NCBI RefSeq assembly: GCF_018882125.1 | Contig: NZ_JACVOZ010000001.1 | Location: 1 to 64,000 of the forward strand | Length of the DNA stretch: 64,000 nucleotides | Source of the DNA: Polynucleobacter sp. AP-Melu-500A-A1 | GTDB taxonomy: Bacteria > Pseudomonadota > Gammaproteobacteria > Burkholderiales > Burkholderiaceae | Reading direction: 5' to 3' | Shown: piece after piece, positions 7,373-15,415 of the stretch | How positions within the stretch are numbered: the stretch's first letter is position 1 | Layout of the letters: each line of letters starts with the position of its first letter | Made by a program: the position numbers and the translations under genes | The notes under the pieces: generated by a model | Told to the model about the DNA's origin: nothing | Seen by the model: only the letters and a program-made list of their open reading frames with translations | The model's database searches: none

Positions 7373-8971
7373 ATGCAATCAAAATGGGGTATTCGGGGGA
7401 TGGCGGTAGCACCGCACTCCCTCGCATCTGAGTCCGCGCTTGCGGTGCTCCGCGAAGGCGGCAATGCCTTAGAAGCCATGGTGGCAGCTGCTGCAACAAT
7501 TGCCGTCGTATATCCCCACATGAACTCTATTGGTGGTGATTCCTTTTGGGTGATTCACTCCCCCGGCAAAGCTATGGGCGGCATTGATGCTTGTGGCGCA
7601 GCTGCAGAACTTGCTACCAAGCAATGGTATGCAGACCGTGGCATTAGTAAAGCGATTCCATTTCGTGGGCCTGTTGCAGCTAATACGGTTGCTGGAACAA
7701 TCTCGGGATGGGGCGCAGCGCTTCAACTCTCTAAACAAGGACTTGGTGGGAAGATTCCCCTCTCTCGCCTGCTTGCCGACGCCATTCATTATGCTGAGGC
7801 AGGTATTCCAGTTACCTTCAGTCAATCTAGTCTAACTGCCAAGAAGCGTGTAGAGCTTTCCCCAATTCCTGGCTTTGCAGAAACTTTTTTAGTCAATGGC
7901 AAAGCGCCAGCCGTTGGCAGCATCTTCAAACAAGATCGACTCGGTAAAACTTTACGACAAGTCGCTCGCAAAGGAACAGAAGATTACTACCGTGGTGATC
8001 TCGCCAACTTAATAGCAAAAGAACTTACTGAGATTGGCACACCCTTAAGATTGAGTGATCTGCACCGTCATCATGCAAAACTGATTGACCCGCTAGAACT
8101 CAAACATAGCCTAGGAAATGTCTACAACATGGTGCCGCCTACTCAAGGTGTGGTGTCACTCATGATCATCGGCATCCTAGATCAGCTCAACTTAAAACGC
8201 TTCAAGGTGGATAGTACTGAGTATGTTCATCATTGTGTAGAAGCAACCAAGCAGGCCTTTAAGATTCGCGATCAGTTTGTGACTGATCCTGCGTATATGA
8301 AAAAGCATGCGCAGTCATTCTTATCGCCTGCCTTTCTCAAAAAACTAGCCAAAAATATTGATCCTGATAAAGCACTTCCCTGGGGCCAAGGCAAAGGACC
8401 AGCCGATACTATTTGGATGGGCGTGATTGATGGTGATGGTAATTGTGTTTCCTTTATACAAAGTATTTATCACGAGTTTGGCGCAGGCATTGTCTTGCCC
8501 AAGTCTGGCGTGAACTGGCAAAACCGCGGCTGCAGTTTTTCTTTAGATCCAAAAACACTCAATCATCTTGAGCCTTTCCGCAAACCATTCCACACATTAA
8601 ATCCAGCGATGGCTTTATTCAAAGACGGTCGCTCGATGGTGTACGGCACGATGGGTGGTGACGGTCAACCTCAAACCCAATGTGCTGTCTTTACTCGCAC
8701 GGCCACTTATGGTCTAGATCCACAAGATGCCATTAGTCGCCCACGCTGGCTGCTTGGTCGTACCTGGGGTCAAACCAGTGACAGCTTAAAACTTGAATCG
8801 CGCTTTAGTCCATGGGTTGCAAAAGAATTGCACGCCATGGGTCATGATGTTGAAATGTTAGATTCGTTTGATGAGACCGTTGGTCATGCAGGCTGCATCA
8901 TCCGCGACCCATCAGGCACACTTCGTGGCGGCTGGGATCCACGCAGCGATGGTGCAGTTAGCGCGTTCTAG
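7373..8971 (+). CDS. Gamma-glutamyltransferase family hydrolase, YwrD-like
   Basis: 532 residues, an Ntn-hydrolase of the gamma-glutamyltransferase/cephalosporin acylase family. Such enzymes cut themselves before a catalytic Thr. Here the likely residue is Thr346 in PADTIWMGVIDGDGN, where classical enzymes have a Thr-Thr-His sequence. The late loop is GTMGGDGQPQTQ rather than the classical GSPGG, which is typical of the YwrD-like branch. No signal peptide is visible, so the protein is predicted cytoplasmic, unlike periplasmic Ggt. The gene follows the TRAP operon by 33 bp and may process an imported gamma-glutamyl or amide compound; that link is inference. Its 3' end overlaps the convergent TRIC-like gene by 14 bp. 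Confidence 0.88.
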   Translation: MQSKWGIRGMAVAPHSLASESALAVLREGGNALEAMVAAAATIAVVYPHMNSIGGDSFWVIHSPGKAMGGIDACGAAAELATKQWYADRGISKAIPFRGPVAANTVAGTISGWGAALQLSKQGLGGKIPLSRLLADAIHYAEAGIPVTFSQSSLTAKKRVELSPIPGFAETFLVNGKAPAVGSIFKQDRLGKTLRQVARKGTEDYYRGDLANLIAKELTEIGTPLRLSDLHRHHAKLIDPLELKHSLGNVYNMVPPTQGVVSLMIIGILDQLNLKRFKVDSTEYVHHCVEATKQAFKIRDQFVTDPAYMKKHAQSFLSPAFLKKLAKNIDPDKALPWGQGKGPADTIWMGVIDGDGNCVSFIQSIYHEFGAGIVLPKSGVNWQNRGCSFSLDPKTLNHLEPFRKPFHTLNPAMALFKDGRSMVYGTMGGDGQPQTQCAVFTRTATYGLDPQDAISRPRWLLGRTWGQTSDSLKLESRFSPWVAKELHAMGHDVEMLDSFDETVGHAGCIIRDPSGTLRGGWDPRSDGAVSAF

Positions 8972-9587
8972 AAATAAACATTTTGGGTACGCGCAGATCC
9001 CAATGAATGGCGGCTGCGCGTAAACCAAATATTCCCAACATACAGATGACTGAACCCTCAATCGTGTATTGAGGAAAAAAATTCAGTATCAGTACATAGG
9101 CAATACAACCAAAGCTTACCGGAATAGCATAGAGTTCATGTGACATGATGAGGGTTTTGCGACCGGCCAATACATCACGCAATAACCCGCCTCCGATCGC
9201 AGTCACCACACCTAAAATGACTGGGGCGACTGGCAAACCATAGTGCATATTCCAGGCCTTATCAGCCCCCTGGATCGCAAAGAGTGCAGCGCCAAATCCA
9301 TCCATATAAAGCATCCAACGGTAAATTTGGGGCTGTGTAAAAAAAGATTCCGCGAAGAAGGTGAGGACACTGGCACCTAAGGCAAGCCATACATAAATTT
9401 GGTTCTCTGACCAAAAAACGGGAGATTCTAAAATAATGTCGCGAATCGTTCCGCCACCAATAGCAGTAATTAAACCAAGCACCAATACGCCAAAGAGATC
9501 AACACCACGATCAGTGATCGCTAGTACCCCCGTGACCGCAAAAGCCATTGTTGCAATGATGCCAATCCAAAAATTAATCTCTTCCAT
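8958..9587 (-). CDS. TRIC-type (UPF0126/YicG) cation channel family protein
   Basis: 209 residues with about seven hydrophobic segments in two repeated halves. Each half carries a glycine-rich signature: ITAIGGGTIRDIIL near residue 42 and VTAIGGGLLRDVLAGR near 128. The two-repeat layout and the GGG-x-x-RD motif identify the UPF0126 family, prokaryotic relatives of trimeric intracellular cation channels. Some prokaryotic TRIC proteins conduct K+; other YicG-like proteins have been linked to glycine uptake, so the cargo here is open. It is convergent with the preceding hydrolase gene and 43 bp downstream of the AEC transporter gene on the same strand. Confidence 0.9.
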   Translation of the reverse strand: MEEINFWIGIIATMAFAVTGVLAITDRGVDLFGVLVLGLITAIGGGTIRDIILESPVFWSENQIYVWLALGASVLTFFAESFFTQPQIYRWMLYMDGFGAALFAIQGADKAWNMHYGLPVAPVILGVVTAIGGGLLRDVLAGRKTLIMSHELYAIPVSFGCIAYVLILNFFPQYTIEGSVICMLGIFGLRAAAIHWDLRVPKMFISRTR

Positions 9588-9630
9588 GGCAATAAGTCTA
9601 AAGCACTTTACGCATTACAAGACTGAGGGA

Positions 9631-10560
9631 TTAAACCCCGCTATTCCACCAAAGGAATAAAGAGAGTGTTAGTAAGGAGCCTATAGTGCTTAAGAGGACC
9701 ACTCGAGAAATCACACTCCCATCAGCCTTGTAATACTGCGCCAACATAAAAGGGCCAGTACCTGTTGGTAGCGCACTTAAGATCACCACAGCACTTACCC
9801 ATAAAGCAGGCAAGTTCAAAATGGGGCCAGCAATGACCCAAGCAATCGCCGGCTGGATGATGAGCTTAGCAAAAGTAATACTCCAAGTTTGCCCTGGAGA
9901 GGCCTGACTCTTTTGCATTAAAAATAATCCAATGGATACCAGAGCACATGGTGTAGCTGCTGCCGCCAAGAAGGCAATGACTTGCGCAAGCGGATCATAT
10001 AAAGACATGTCACTAGCAGACCATAACAATCCTGCAACTGGAGCAATCAATAATGGATTAGTACAAAGGGATTTAGTCGCGCTCCAGAAAATCTCATGAG
10101 GTTTCTTATGCGACAAAATGCCAATTTCAATAAGCACCGTTGCTAATGCAAACATCACAAAGACGATAAATGTAGAAATAATCGCAGGAGCTAAACCATC
10201 TTGCCCAAGCGCTAGAGCGCAGAGGGGGATTCCCATATAACCGGTGTTGGAGTAGGAAGCACTTAAGCCGTTAAAGCTTGCCGCAGCTAGATCTTCGCCA
10301 CGCAAGCGACTGATAAGTAATACCAAAATAAAAACTGCAATACAGCTCAGGAAAAATGCCGTGATAAAGCCAGGTTGCCACAGCATTTGCCAGCCGCTAT
10401 TAGAGGCAAAGTTAAATAGTTGCGCAGGCAATGCCAACCACACTACAAAACGATTTAACTCAATTGATGCATTGACGCCCAACTTGCCAGTGCGCCCACA
10501 GACATACCCAATCAGTATGAGAACAAATACTGGCAGAACGACATTAAATACGTAGAGCAA
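9631..10560 (-). CDS. AEC (auxin efflux carrier) family transporter
   Basis: 309 residues and ten hydrophobic segments. The N-terminal LPVFVLILIGYVCGRTGKL, the YSNTGYMGIPLCALALG segment near 105-120 and the C-terminal LPTGTGPFMLAQYY near 265-280 are characteristic of bacterial AEC carriers (MdcF/MleP-like), which move small carboxylates or malonate across the inner membrane. The substrate here is not determined. The most upstream workable start is a TTG at 10558-10560, only 3 nt after the carbonic anhydrase stop, which suggests translational coupling with that gene. Confidence 0.88.
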   Translation of the reverse strand: MLYVFNVVLPVFVLILIGYVCGRTGKLGVNASIELNRFVVWLALPAQLFNFASNSGWQMLWQPGFITAFFLSCIAVFILVLLISRLRGEDLAAASFNGLSASYSNTGYMGIPLCALALGQDGLAPAIISTFIVFVMFALATVLIEIGILSHKKPHEIFWSATKSLCTNPLLIAPVAGLLWSASDMSLYDPLAQVIAFLAAAATPCALVSIGLFLMQKSQASPGQTWSITFAKLIIQPAIAWVIAGPILNLPALWVSAVVILSALPTGTGPFMLAQYYKADGSVISRVVLLSTIGSLLTLSLFLWWNSGV

Positions 10561-10563
10561 TGC

Positions 10564-11088
10564 TTAGGCAATCTTTTTGAGGGTCTTGATATAACGCTGA
10601 GCATTTTTGACATAGCGTCCAGCAATCTCTTCGATACCAGCCATTTGTTCGGGCGTTAAGATTTTTACTGCTTTTGCTGGCGATCCTAAAATCATGGAGC
10701 CCTCCGGAAATTCTTTTCCCTCAGTCACGAGTGCACCAGCACCGACTAAACAATGTTTACCGATCTTGGCGCCATTCAAAATGACAGCGCCTATTCCTAT
10801 TAAGCTGCCATCACCAATCTGGCACCCGTGCAGCATGACTTGATGCCCGATCGTGACATGCTTGCCAATGATGAGTGGATAGCCAGGGTCAGTATGCAGA
10901 ACAGAAGCGTCCTGAACATTGCTGCCTTCACCGATTTGAATGAGGTCGTTATCGCCGCGGATCACTACCTTGGGCCAGATACTGGCGTTTTGATGGAGCT
11001 CTACTTTGCCGATTACTTCGGCACTATCAGCAACCCATGCACCCTCAGATAACTGAGGAGCGTTTCCGTCTAGTTCATAAATAGCCAT
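10564..11088 (-). CDS. Gamma-class carbonic anhydrase family protein
   Basis: 174 residues forming a left-handed beta-helix of hexapeptide repeats (for example IGKHVTIGHQVMLHGCQIGDGSLIGIGAVIL). The three metal-binding histidines of the family are visible in SVLHTDPGY near residue 66 and IGHQVMLHG near 83-88. Homologues include YrdA/PaaY-type thioesterase or carbonic anhydrase proteins, so activity on CO2 is likely but not certain. The gene is followed at 3 nt by the AEC transporter and preceded by the ammonium channel on the same strand. Confidence 0.92.
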   Translation of the reverse strand: MAIYELDGNAPQLSEGAWVADSAEVIGKVELHQNASIWPKVVIRGDNDLIQIGEGSNVQDASVLHTDPGYPLIIGKHVTIGHQVMLHGCQIGDGSLIGIGAVILNGAKIGKHCLVGAGALVTEGKEFPEGSMILGSPAKAVKILTPEQMAGIEEIAGRYVKNAQRYIKTLKKIA

Positions 11089-11131
11089 GACTCATTATAG
11101 GGATGAATCATGGCTGATATCTGATCAACAA

Positions 11132-12334
11132 TTACCAGTTTGGTTCACGGTCAGGTGATGAAGAAATTCGGTGCACGCTTAAATCGGCACCCTCATATTC
11201 TTCTTCTTGTGACATGCGAATACCGATCAATGCTTTGAGGGTTCCATAAACTGCAAATCCTCCAACTAGCGCGACACCCACTCCTAACGCGCTACCAATG
11301 AGTTGGCCAGTAAAGGTAATTCCACCCAGACCACCTAGCGCCTTTGTTCCAAAAATACCCGCCGCCAAGCCACCCCATAAGCCGCATAAGCCATGCAGGG
11401 GCCAAACACCTAACACGTCATCTAACTTCCAGCGGTTTTGTACTAAGGTAAACATGTAGACAAACAAAGCACCGGCAACTAGGCCAACAAATAAAGCACC
11501 AACTGGATGCATCAAATCGGAACCAGCGCACACCGCCACCAAGCCAGCAAGAGGTCCATTGTAAGTAAAACCCGGGTCATTTCGTCCAACAACCCATGCT
11601 GCCAAAGTTCCGCCAACCATTGCCATCAAAGAGTTGATTGCAACCAAGCCGCTAATCTTATCGATCGTTTGTGCACTCATGACATTAAAACCAAACCAAC
11701 CTACTGCCAATATCCAAGCACCTAATGCTAAGAATGGAATGCTTGAAGGTGGATGTGCCGAGATTTGACCCTCTTTGGTATAGCGACCACGACGCGCACC
11801 CAGAAGAATCACTGCAGGTAAGGCAATCCAACCGCCAACAGCATGCACCACGATTGAACCCGCAAAGTCATGAAATTCTTCACCCGTTAAGCCCTTGATC
11901 CATGCCTGAATTCCATAATGTTGATTCCAGGCAATGCCCTCAAAGAAGGGATATATAAAGCCTACCAAAATAAACGTAGCAATGAGTTGAGGATTAAATT
12001 TAGCGCGCTCAGCAATGCCACCAGAAACAATCGCAGGAATCGCTGCAGCAAAAGTCAGTAAGAAGAAAAACTTGACTAGCTCATAGCCATTCTTTTCGGC
12101 CAACAATTCTGCACCGGAGAAAAAGTTCACCCCGTAAGCAATGCTGTAGCCAATAAAAAAGTAAGCAATTGTAGAGACTGCAAAGTCCACCAGGATTTTG
12201 ACCAAAGCATTGACCTGGTTCTTCTTACGAACTGTGCCCAACTCCAAGAATGCAAAGCCCGCATGCATAGCCAAAACCATGATGGCGCCAAGCAAGATGA
12301 ATAAAGTATCGCTTCCGGATTTCAAGATTTCCAT
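11132..12334 (-). CDS. amtB: Ammonium transporter AmtB-like
   Basis: 400 residues and 11 predicted helices. The family motifs are intact: LELGTVRKKNQVN near residue 31, the twin pore histidines at His164 (IVVHAVGG) and His314 (WPLHGLCGLWGG), and DDVLGVWPLHG. The C-terminal tail EEEYEGADLSVHR is the region that contacts PII proteins in characterised AmtB. It has no N-terminal signal peptide, and unlike many amtB genes it has no glnK next to it. The ribosome-binding site is GAGGGGG. A TGCACT-N5-AGTGCA dyad centred about 72 bp upstream suggests nitrogen control by NtrC. Confidence 0.94.
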   Translation of the reverse strand: MEILKSGSDTLFILLGAIMVLAMHAGFAFLELGTVRKKNQVNALVKILVDFAVSTIAYFFIGYSIAYGVNFFSGAELLAEKNGYELVKFFFLLTFAAAIPAIVSGGIAERAKFNPQLIATFILVGFIYPFFEGIAWNQHYGIQAWIKGLTGEEFHDFAGSIVVHAVGGWIALPAVILLGARRGRYTKEGQISAHPPSSIPFLALGAWILAVGWFGFNVMSAQTIDKISGLVAINSLMAMVGGTLAAWVVGRNDPGFTYNGPLAGLVAVCAGSDLMHPVGALFVGLVAGALFVYMFTLVQNRWKLDDVLGVWPLHGLCGLWGGLAAGIFGTKALGGLGGITFTGQLIGSALGVGVALVGGFAVYGTLKALIGIRMSQEEEYEGADLSVHRISSSPDREPNW

Positions 12335-12397
12335 AAAAATTCCCCCTCTTTTTTATGCATCATTATGGGGAACAAAAAAATCTATTTAGGTGCAAAT

Positions 12398-12414
12398 TGC
12401 ACTATATTAGTGCA
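12398..12414. promoter_or_regulatory. NtrC-like binding site upstream of amtB
   Basis: The perfect dyad TGCACT-ATATT-AGTGCA has the same 6-5-6 layout as the NtrC consensus TGCACC-N5-GGTGCA. A further half-site GGTGCA lies at 12389-12394. It sits between the divergent amtB and Rap1a-like genes. No matching -24/-12 sigma-54 promoter was found, so direct NtrC control is inferred from the dyad and from the nature of amtB. Confidence 0.6.
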
Positions 12415-12471
12415 CATATTGAGTACAAATGATGGTTTATCATTGATTTGAATACACCCTAAGGAAAACCC

Positions 12472-12834
12472 ATGAAAAAAACCCTAGTTGTTTTAGCTGC
12501 CCTTGGCGCAATTTCTGGAGCTGTTCAAGCCCAGGAACAAATCAAAGTATTGAGCACTCAGGAGCTTGTTACAACTTGCAAGCTTCCTGGAAGTCCGGAA
12601 TCACGCAGCTTTTGTGTGGGTTACACCAGTGCTATTTATGAAACCTATTTAGCTACACGTCATCCACAACGTGCTAAGCCATTTATTTGCGTCAATCAAC
12701 CTGCTCCTAAACGTGATGAAGTCATTGCTGATTTTGTGAAATGGGCTGGTGATAATCCACAAACTGCTGACAAGCCTGCTGCTGGTACTGCACTAGGTTT
12801 CCTAGCAATGCGCTTTCCTTGTGGCAAAAAATAA
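12472..12834 (+). CDS. Secreted Rap1a/Tai-like protein
   Basis: 120 residues with a Sec signal peptide (MKKTLVVLAALGAISGAVQAQ, cut near residue 21). The mature part has a pattern I recognise from the Rap1a/Tai immunity family: an early Cys (TTCKLPGSP), then RSFCVGYTSAIYETY, a middle FICVNQPAPKRDEVIADFVKWAGDNP, and the terminal LGFLAMRFPCGKK. Four cysteines suit two disulfides in the periplasm. Family members protect against type VI amidase effectors, but many genomes carry orphan copies with no known role, and no secretion or effector gene is present here. It is followed at 46 bp by a glycine-zipper lipoprotein gene. Confidence 0.7.
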   Translation: MKKTLVVLAALGAISGAVQAQEQIKVLSTQELVTTCKLPGSPESRSFCVGYTSAIYETYLATRHPQRAKPFICVNQPAPKRDEVIADFVKWAGDNPQTADKPAAGTALGFLAMRFPCGKK

Positions 12835-12880
12835 TTAGAGCCAATAGCTTATTCAAATTACATACAAAGGATTAGTTGAT

Positions 12881-13168
12881 ATGAAAAAAATTATCGCAAT
12901 TACTGCAGCAACATTCGCAATAGCGGGTTGCTCAAACATGAGCAATACAGAACAACGCACTGTTTCTGGTGCCGCTATCGGCGCTACTGCTGGTGCTATT
13001 GGCACAGCGATTTTCCATGGCAATCCTATCTGGGGTGCAGTTGGTGGCGCAGCAGTTGGCGCGGCATCTGGTTATATCTATGATGCATACAAGAAAGAAC
13101 AGGGCTCTGAGTACAACGCTGGTTACAACGCCGGCAAGACTGGTAAGCCAGCTACAGCACCTAACTAA
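12881..13168 (+). CDS. Glycine-zipper outer-membrane lipoprotein
   Basis: 95 residues. The lipobox AIAGC is at residues 13-17, so the mature protein starts at Cys17 and is lipidated. A glycine/alanine zipper (SGAAIGATAGAIGTAIF, then WGAVGGAAVGAASGYIYD) forms two packed membrane-active helices, as in the YMGG/SlyB-like 2TM zipper families. The C-terminus is polar with a YNAGYNAGKTGK repeat. It is probably an envelope-integrity or stress lipoprotein; no specific role can be stated. It ends before a strong terminator. Confidence 0.85.
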   Translation: MKKIIAITAATFAIAGCSNMSNTEQRTVSGAAIGATAGAIGTAIFHGNPIWGAVGGAAVGAASGYIYDAYKKEQGSEYNAGYNAGKTGKPATAPN

Positions 13169-13202
13169 GCTGTTTTTAGTTGTCGCCTTAGTAATTGTTT
13201 TA

Positions 13203-13240
13203 AAAAACCCAGCTCGTATTAATTTACCAGCTGGGTTTTT
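13203..13240. terminator. Strong bidirectional terminator overlapping the OsmC 3' end
   Basis: AAAAACCCAGCT (13203-13214) pairs perfectly with AGCTGGGTTTTT (13229-13240), a 12-bp stem with a 14-nt loop. It works for the glycine-zipper gene on the plus strand and the OsmC-like gene on the minus strand. Its right arm lies inside the last codons of the latter, whose stop is at 13219-13221. Confidence 0.92.
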
Positions 13241-13608
13241 ATTTGGATCTCACCAGCCAATGCTTTATGGATTGGGCATTTTTGTGCAATCTCTAAAAGA
13301 CGTACTCTTTGTTCATCATCTAGATCGCCCACCAATTCAACATGTCGTGTAAAGATTTCAATATCATTTTGACGTTCGATATCTACTGTCACGATCGCAT
13401 TTTTAAGTGGAATGGATTTTCTTTCCGAGTACATCTTTAATGTCATACTTGTACAGGCTGCTAATGCTGCACCCAAATATTCATGGGGTGAAGGCCCAGT
13501 ACCATCGCCACCTTTAGACAGCTCTGCATCCGATACATGATGTATATCCCCTGTCCTTAATTTTTGTTGGAGTGGTCCTTCTCCAAACTGCGACACTACT
13601 TTTCTCAT
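13219..13608 (-). CDS. OsmC family peroxiredoxin-like protein
   Basis: About 129 residues from the ATG at 13606-13608, chosen because AAAGG lies just upstream; a longer reading frame to 13698 would overlap the rhodanese gene. OsmC/Ohr fold features are visible: GGDGTGPSPHEYLGAALAACTSMTLKMYSE near residues 32-60, containing the first cysteine, and IAQKCPIHKAL near 110, containing the second. The cysteine pair reduces organic hydroperoxides in characterised family members; the substrate is not deducible. It is 28 bp downstream of a rhodanese gene, suggesting a sulfur or oxidative-stress unit. Confidence 0.88.
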   Translation of the reverse strand: MRKVVSQFGEGPLQQKLRTGDIHHVSDAELSKGGDGTGPSPHEYLGAALAACTSMTLKMYSERKSIPLKNAIVTVDIERQNDIEIFTRHVELVGDLDDEQRVRLLEIAQKCPIHKALAGEIQIKTQLVN

Positions 13609-13636
13609 GATTACCTTTTGTTTAAATGACGAATAA

Positions 13637-14038
13637 TTAATTCTTCTGACTTTTGTCTTGAGTGGGTAAATCCGCTTTTTTCCAGGCAGTAAAACCACCT
13701 TCTAGATGACTAACTCCCGGCAAGCCCATTTTCTGTAGCGTCTCCGTTGCAAGGGCTGAGCGCCAAGCAGAAGCACAATACAGAATTAGACGCTTACCTT
13801 CACCAAAAATAGGTTTGAAATAAGGGCTATCAGGATCAACCCAAAACTCCAACATTCCCCGAGGTGCATGCAAAGCATTGGGGATCATGCCTTCGCGCTC
13901 CAATTCTCGAACATCCCGAATATCCACAAAAACCGTATTGGGATCACCTAACAATTGCTGCGCCTCCTCTAGTGGAACCGTTTCAATTTGCACCATTGCG
14001 CTTGCAATGAGTTCTTGATAGCCAATCTTCAATTTCAC
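13637..14038 (-). CDS. Rhodanese-like sulfurtransferase
   Basis: 133 residues from a GTG at 14036-14038, preceded by GGGAG at a good distance. The single rhodanese domain shows VFVDIRDVRELEREGMIPNALHAPRG near residues 35-60 and the active-site loop ILYCASAWRSALA near 83-95, with the catalytic Cys that carries the persulfide. The last part, LEGGFTAWKKADLP, is the usual C-terminal signature. Single-domain rhodaneses hand sulfur to thiol acceptors in the cytoplasm. It is upstream of, and probably cotranscribed with, the OsmC-like gene. Confidence 0.88.
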   Translation of the reverse strand: MKLKIGYQELIASAMVQIETVPLEEAQQLLGDPNTVFVDIRDVRELEREGMIPNALHAPRGMLEFWVDPDSPYFKPIFGEGKRLILYCASAWRSALATETLQKMGLPGVSHLEGGFTAWKKADLPTQDKSQKN

Positions 14039-14096
14039 TAAAATCTCCCAAAGTAACAATGTCTTAATATTTTCAAGCACCTGCTACCATTCTGCT

Positions 14097-15359
14097 ATGA
14101 ACTTTACCCCGACTGAACTTGGCGCAAGCATTATTTTTGCCATTGCCGTATTGCATACCTTTTGTACTGGTTATTTTGAAACCCTTGCTAGCAAATCACC
14201 CAAGCATTCAGGCTTGTGGCATCTCCTTGGTGAAGTAGAGATCGTTTTTGGTTTTTGGGCTGCGATTCTCATTATTTTTATGAGCTTTAGCGAAAGTTTA
14301 AATGCCGCTAAATCTTTTTTAGATCAACGCAATTTCACAGAGCCACTCTTTGTATTTGCCATCATGATTGTGGCGGGTAGTAAACCTATTCTTTTCTTTG
14401 CTACCCAAATTTTGCACGTCCTAGGTACTGTTTTACAAGCTTTGCTTCGCATTCGAAGTGCTCCAGCACTGTATTTTTTAACGCTTTCCGTAACTCCTCT
14501 CTTGGGATCGCTGATTACTGAACCAGCTGCAATGACCTTAGCCGCATTTTTATTACGTGACTTAGTTTACAAAAATAAACCTTCCATCACTTTGATGTTC
14601 GCTACCTTAGGTGTGCTTTTTGTCAATATTTCTATTGGCGGAACATTGACAAATTTTGCAGCACCCCCTGTATTGATGGTCGCCACCACTTGGGAATGGA
14701 GTTCGGCATTTATGTTTGCGAACTTCGGTATTGAATCTTGCATCGCTATTTTTGTAAATGCACTAGGCGTCACACTGATATTTCATCGGCAGTTAACCGA
14801 CTCGCAATCGCTTGAGAAACCCACCAAAATTCCTTTAGCTGTCACGGCAGTCCATCTGCTGTTTTTATTCGGGGTAGTGATATTTGCTCATGACCCTGTT
14901 ATTTTTATGTGGCTTTTGCTTTTCTTTATTGGCTATACCACCGCATATCCAATACATCAAAGCCCACTCATCCTGAAAGAAGCGCTCTTGGTAGGATTTT
15001 TCTTGGGTGGTTTAGTTGTCTTGGGTGCGCTTCAAGGTTGGTGGTTACAACCGATACTGGAGATGATGAGCCCTACCGCAGTTTTCTATGGCAGCCTTGC
15101 GCTTACTGCCATTACAGATAATGCCGCATTAACTTACCTAGGCTCACTAGTCACCGGCACTTCTCCTGAATTTAAGCTTGCCTTAGTGGGCGGTGCAGTA
15201 GCTGGGGGTGGGCTTACAGTTATTGCTAATGCTCCTAATCCTGCAGGTATTGCGATTTTGCGTGCCTATTTTCCAAATGCTGCGGTTTCAGCGCTATATC
15301 TATTAATAGCAGCAATACCGCCTACTTTGGTAGCTATTGCCGCTTATCGACTGATCTAA
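14097..15359 (+). CDS. Putative Na+/H+ antiporter (Na_H_antiport_2/DUF1504 type)
   Basis: 420 residues and about eleven hydrophobic segments, an integral inner-membrane protein. It resembles the family annotated as putative Na+/H+ antiporters: the opening AVLHTFCTGYFETLASKSPKHSGLWHLLGEVEIVFGFWAA, TEPAAMTLAAFLLRD near 140-155, SIGGTLTNFAAPPVLMVA near 182-200, and VAGGGLTVIANAPNPAGIAIL near 372-392. The paired NFA/NAPNP segments are the kind of repeated re-entrant motif seen in ion-transporter (IT) superfamily carriers. Transport function is inferred from the family. It is monocistronic, upstream of miaB. Confidence 0.78.
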   Translation: MNFTPTELGASIIFAIAVLHTFCTGYFETLASKSPKHSGLWHLLGEVEIVFGFWAAILIIFMSFSESLNAAKSFLDQRNFTEPLFVFAIMIVAGSKPILFFATQILHVLGTVLQALLRIRSAPALYFLTLSVTPLLGSLITEPAAMTLAAFLLRDLVYKNKPSITLMFATLGVLFVNISIGGTLTNFAAPPVLMVATTWEWSSAFMFANFGIESCIAIFVNALGVTLIFHRQLTDSQSLEKPTKIPLAVTAVHLLFLFGVVIFAHDPVIFMWLLLFFIGYTTAYPIHQSPLILKEALLVGFFLGGLVVLGALQGWWLQPILEMMSPTAVFYGSLALTAITDNAALTYLGSLVTGTSPEFKLALVGGAVAGGGLTVIANAPNPAGIAILRAYFPNAAVSALYLLIAAIPPTLVAIAAYRLI

Positions 15360-15415
15360 GTCCATATCCCGTAAAATCTGAGCTTCGCCCCCAGCTATAA
15401 ACCTGAGAACGGCAT

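Noticed and set aside
8961..8994. GCGCGT/ACGCGC inverted repeat at the hydrolase/TRIC junction
   Set aside because: Only 6 bp with a 22-nt loop and no U tract; too weak to call a terminator.
12361..12420. Sigma-54 promoter for amtB
   Set aside because: The GG and GC elements that can be found are 8 nt apart, not the required 10, so only the NtrC-like dyad is kept.
12969..13352. Open frame overlapping the glycine-zipper gene in another frame
   Set aside because: It crosses a strong terminator and lacks a start signal, whereas the lipoprotein frame has a clear signal and lipobox.
13609..13698. N-terminal extension of the OsmC-like protein
   Set aside because: It overlaps the end of the rhodanese gene and is not OsmC-like; a good ribosome-binding site favours the ATG at 13608.
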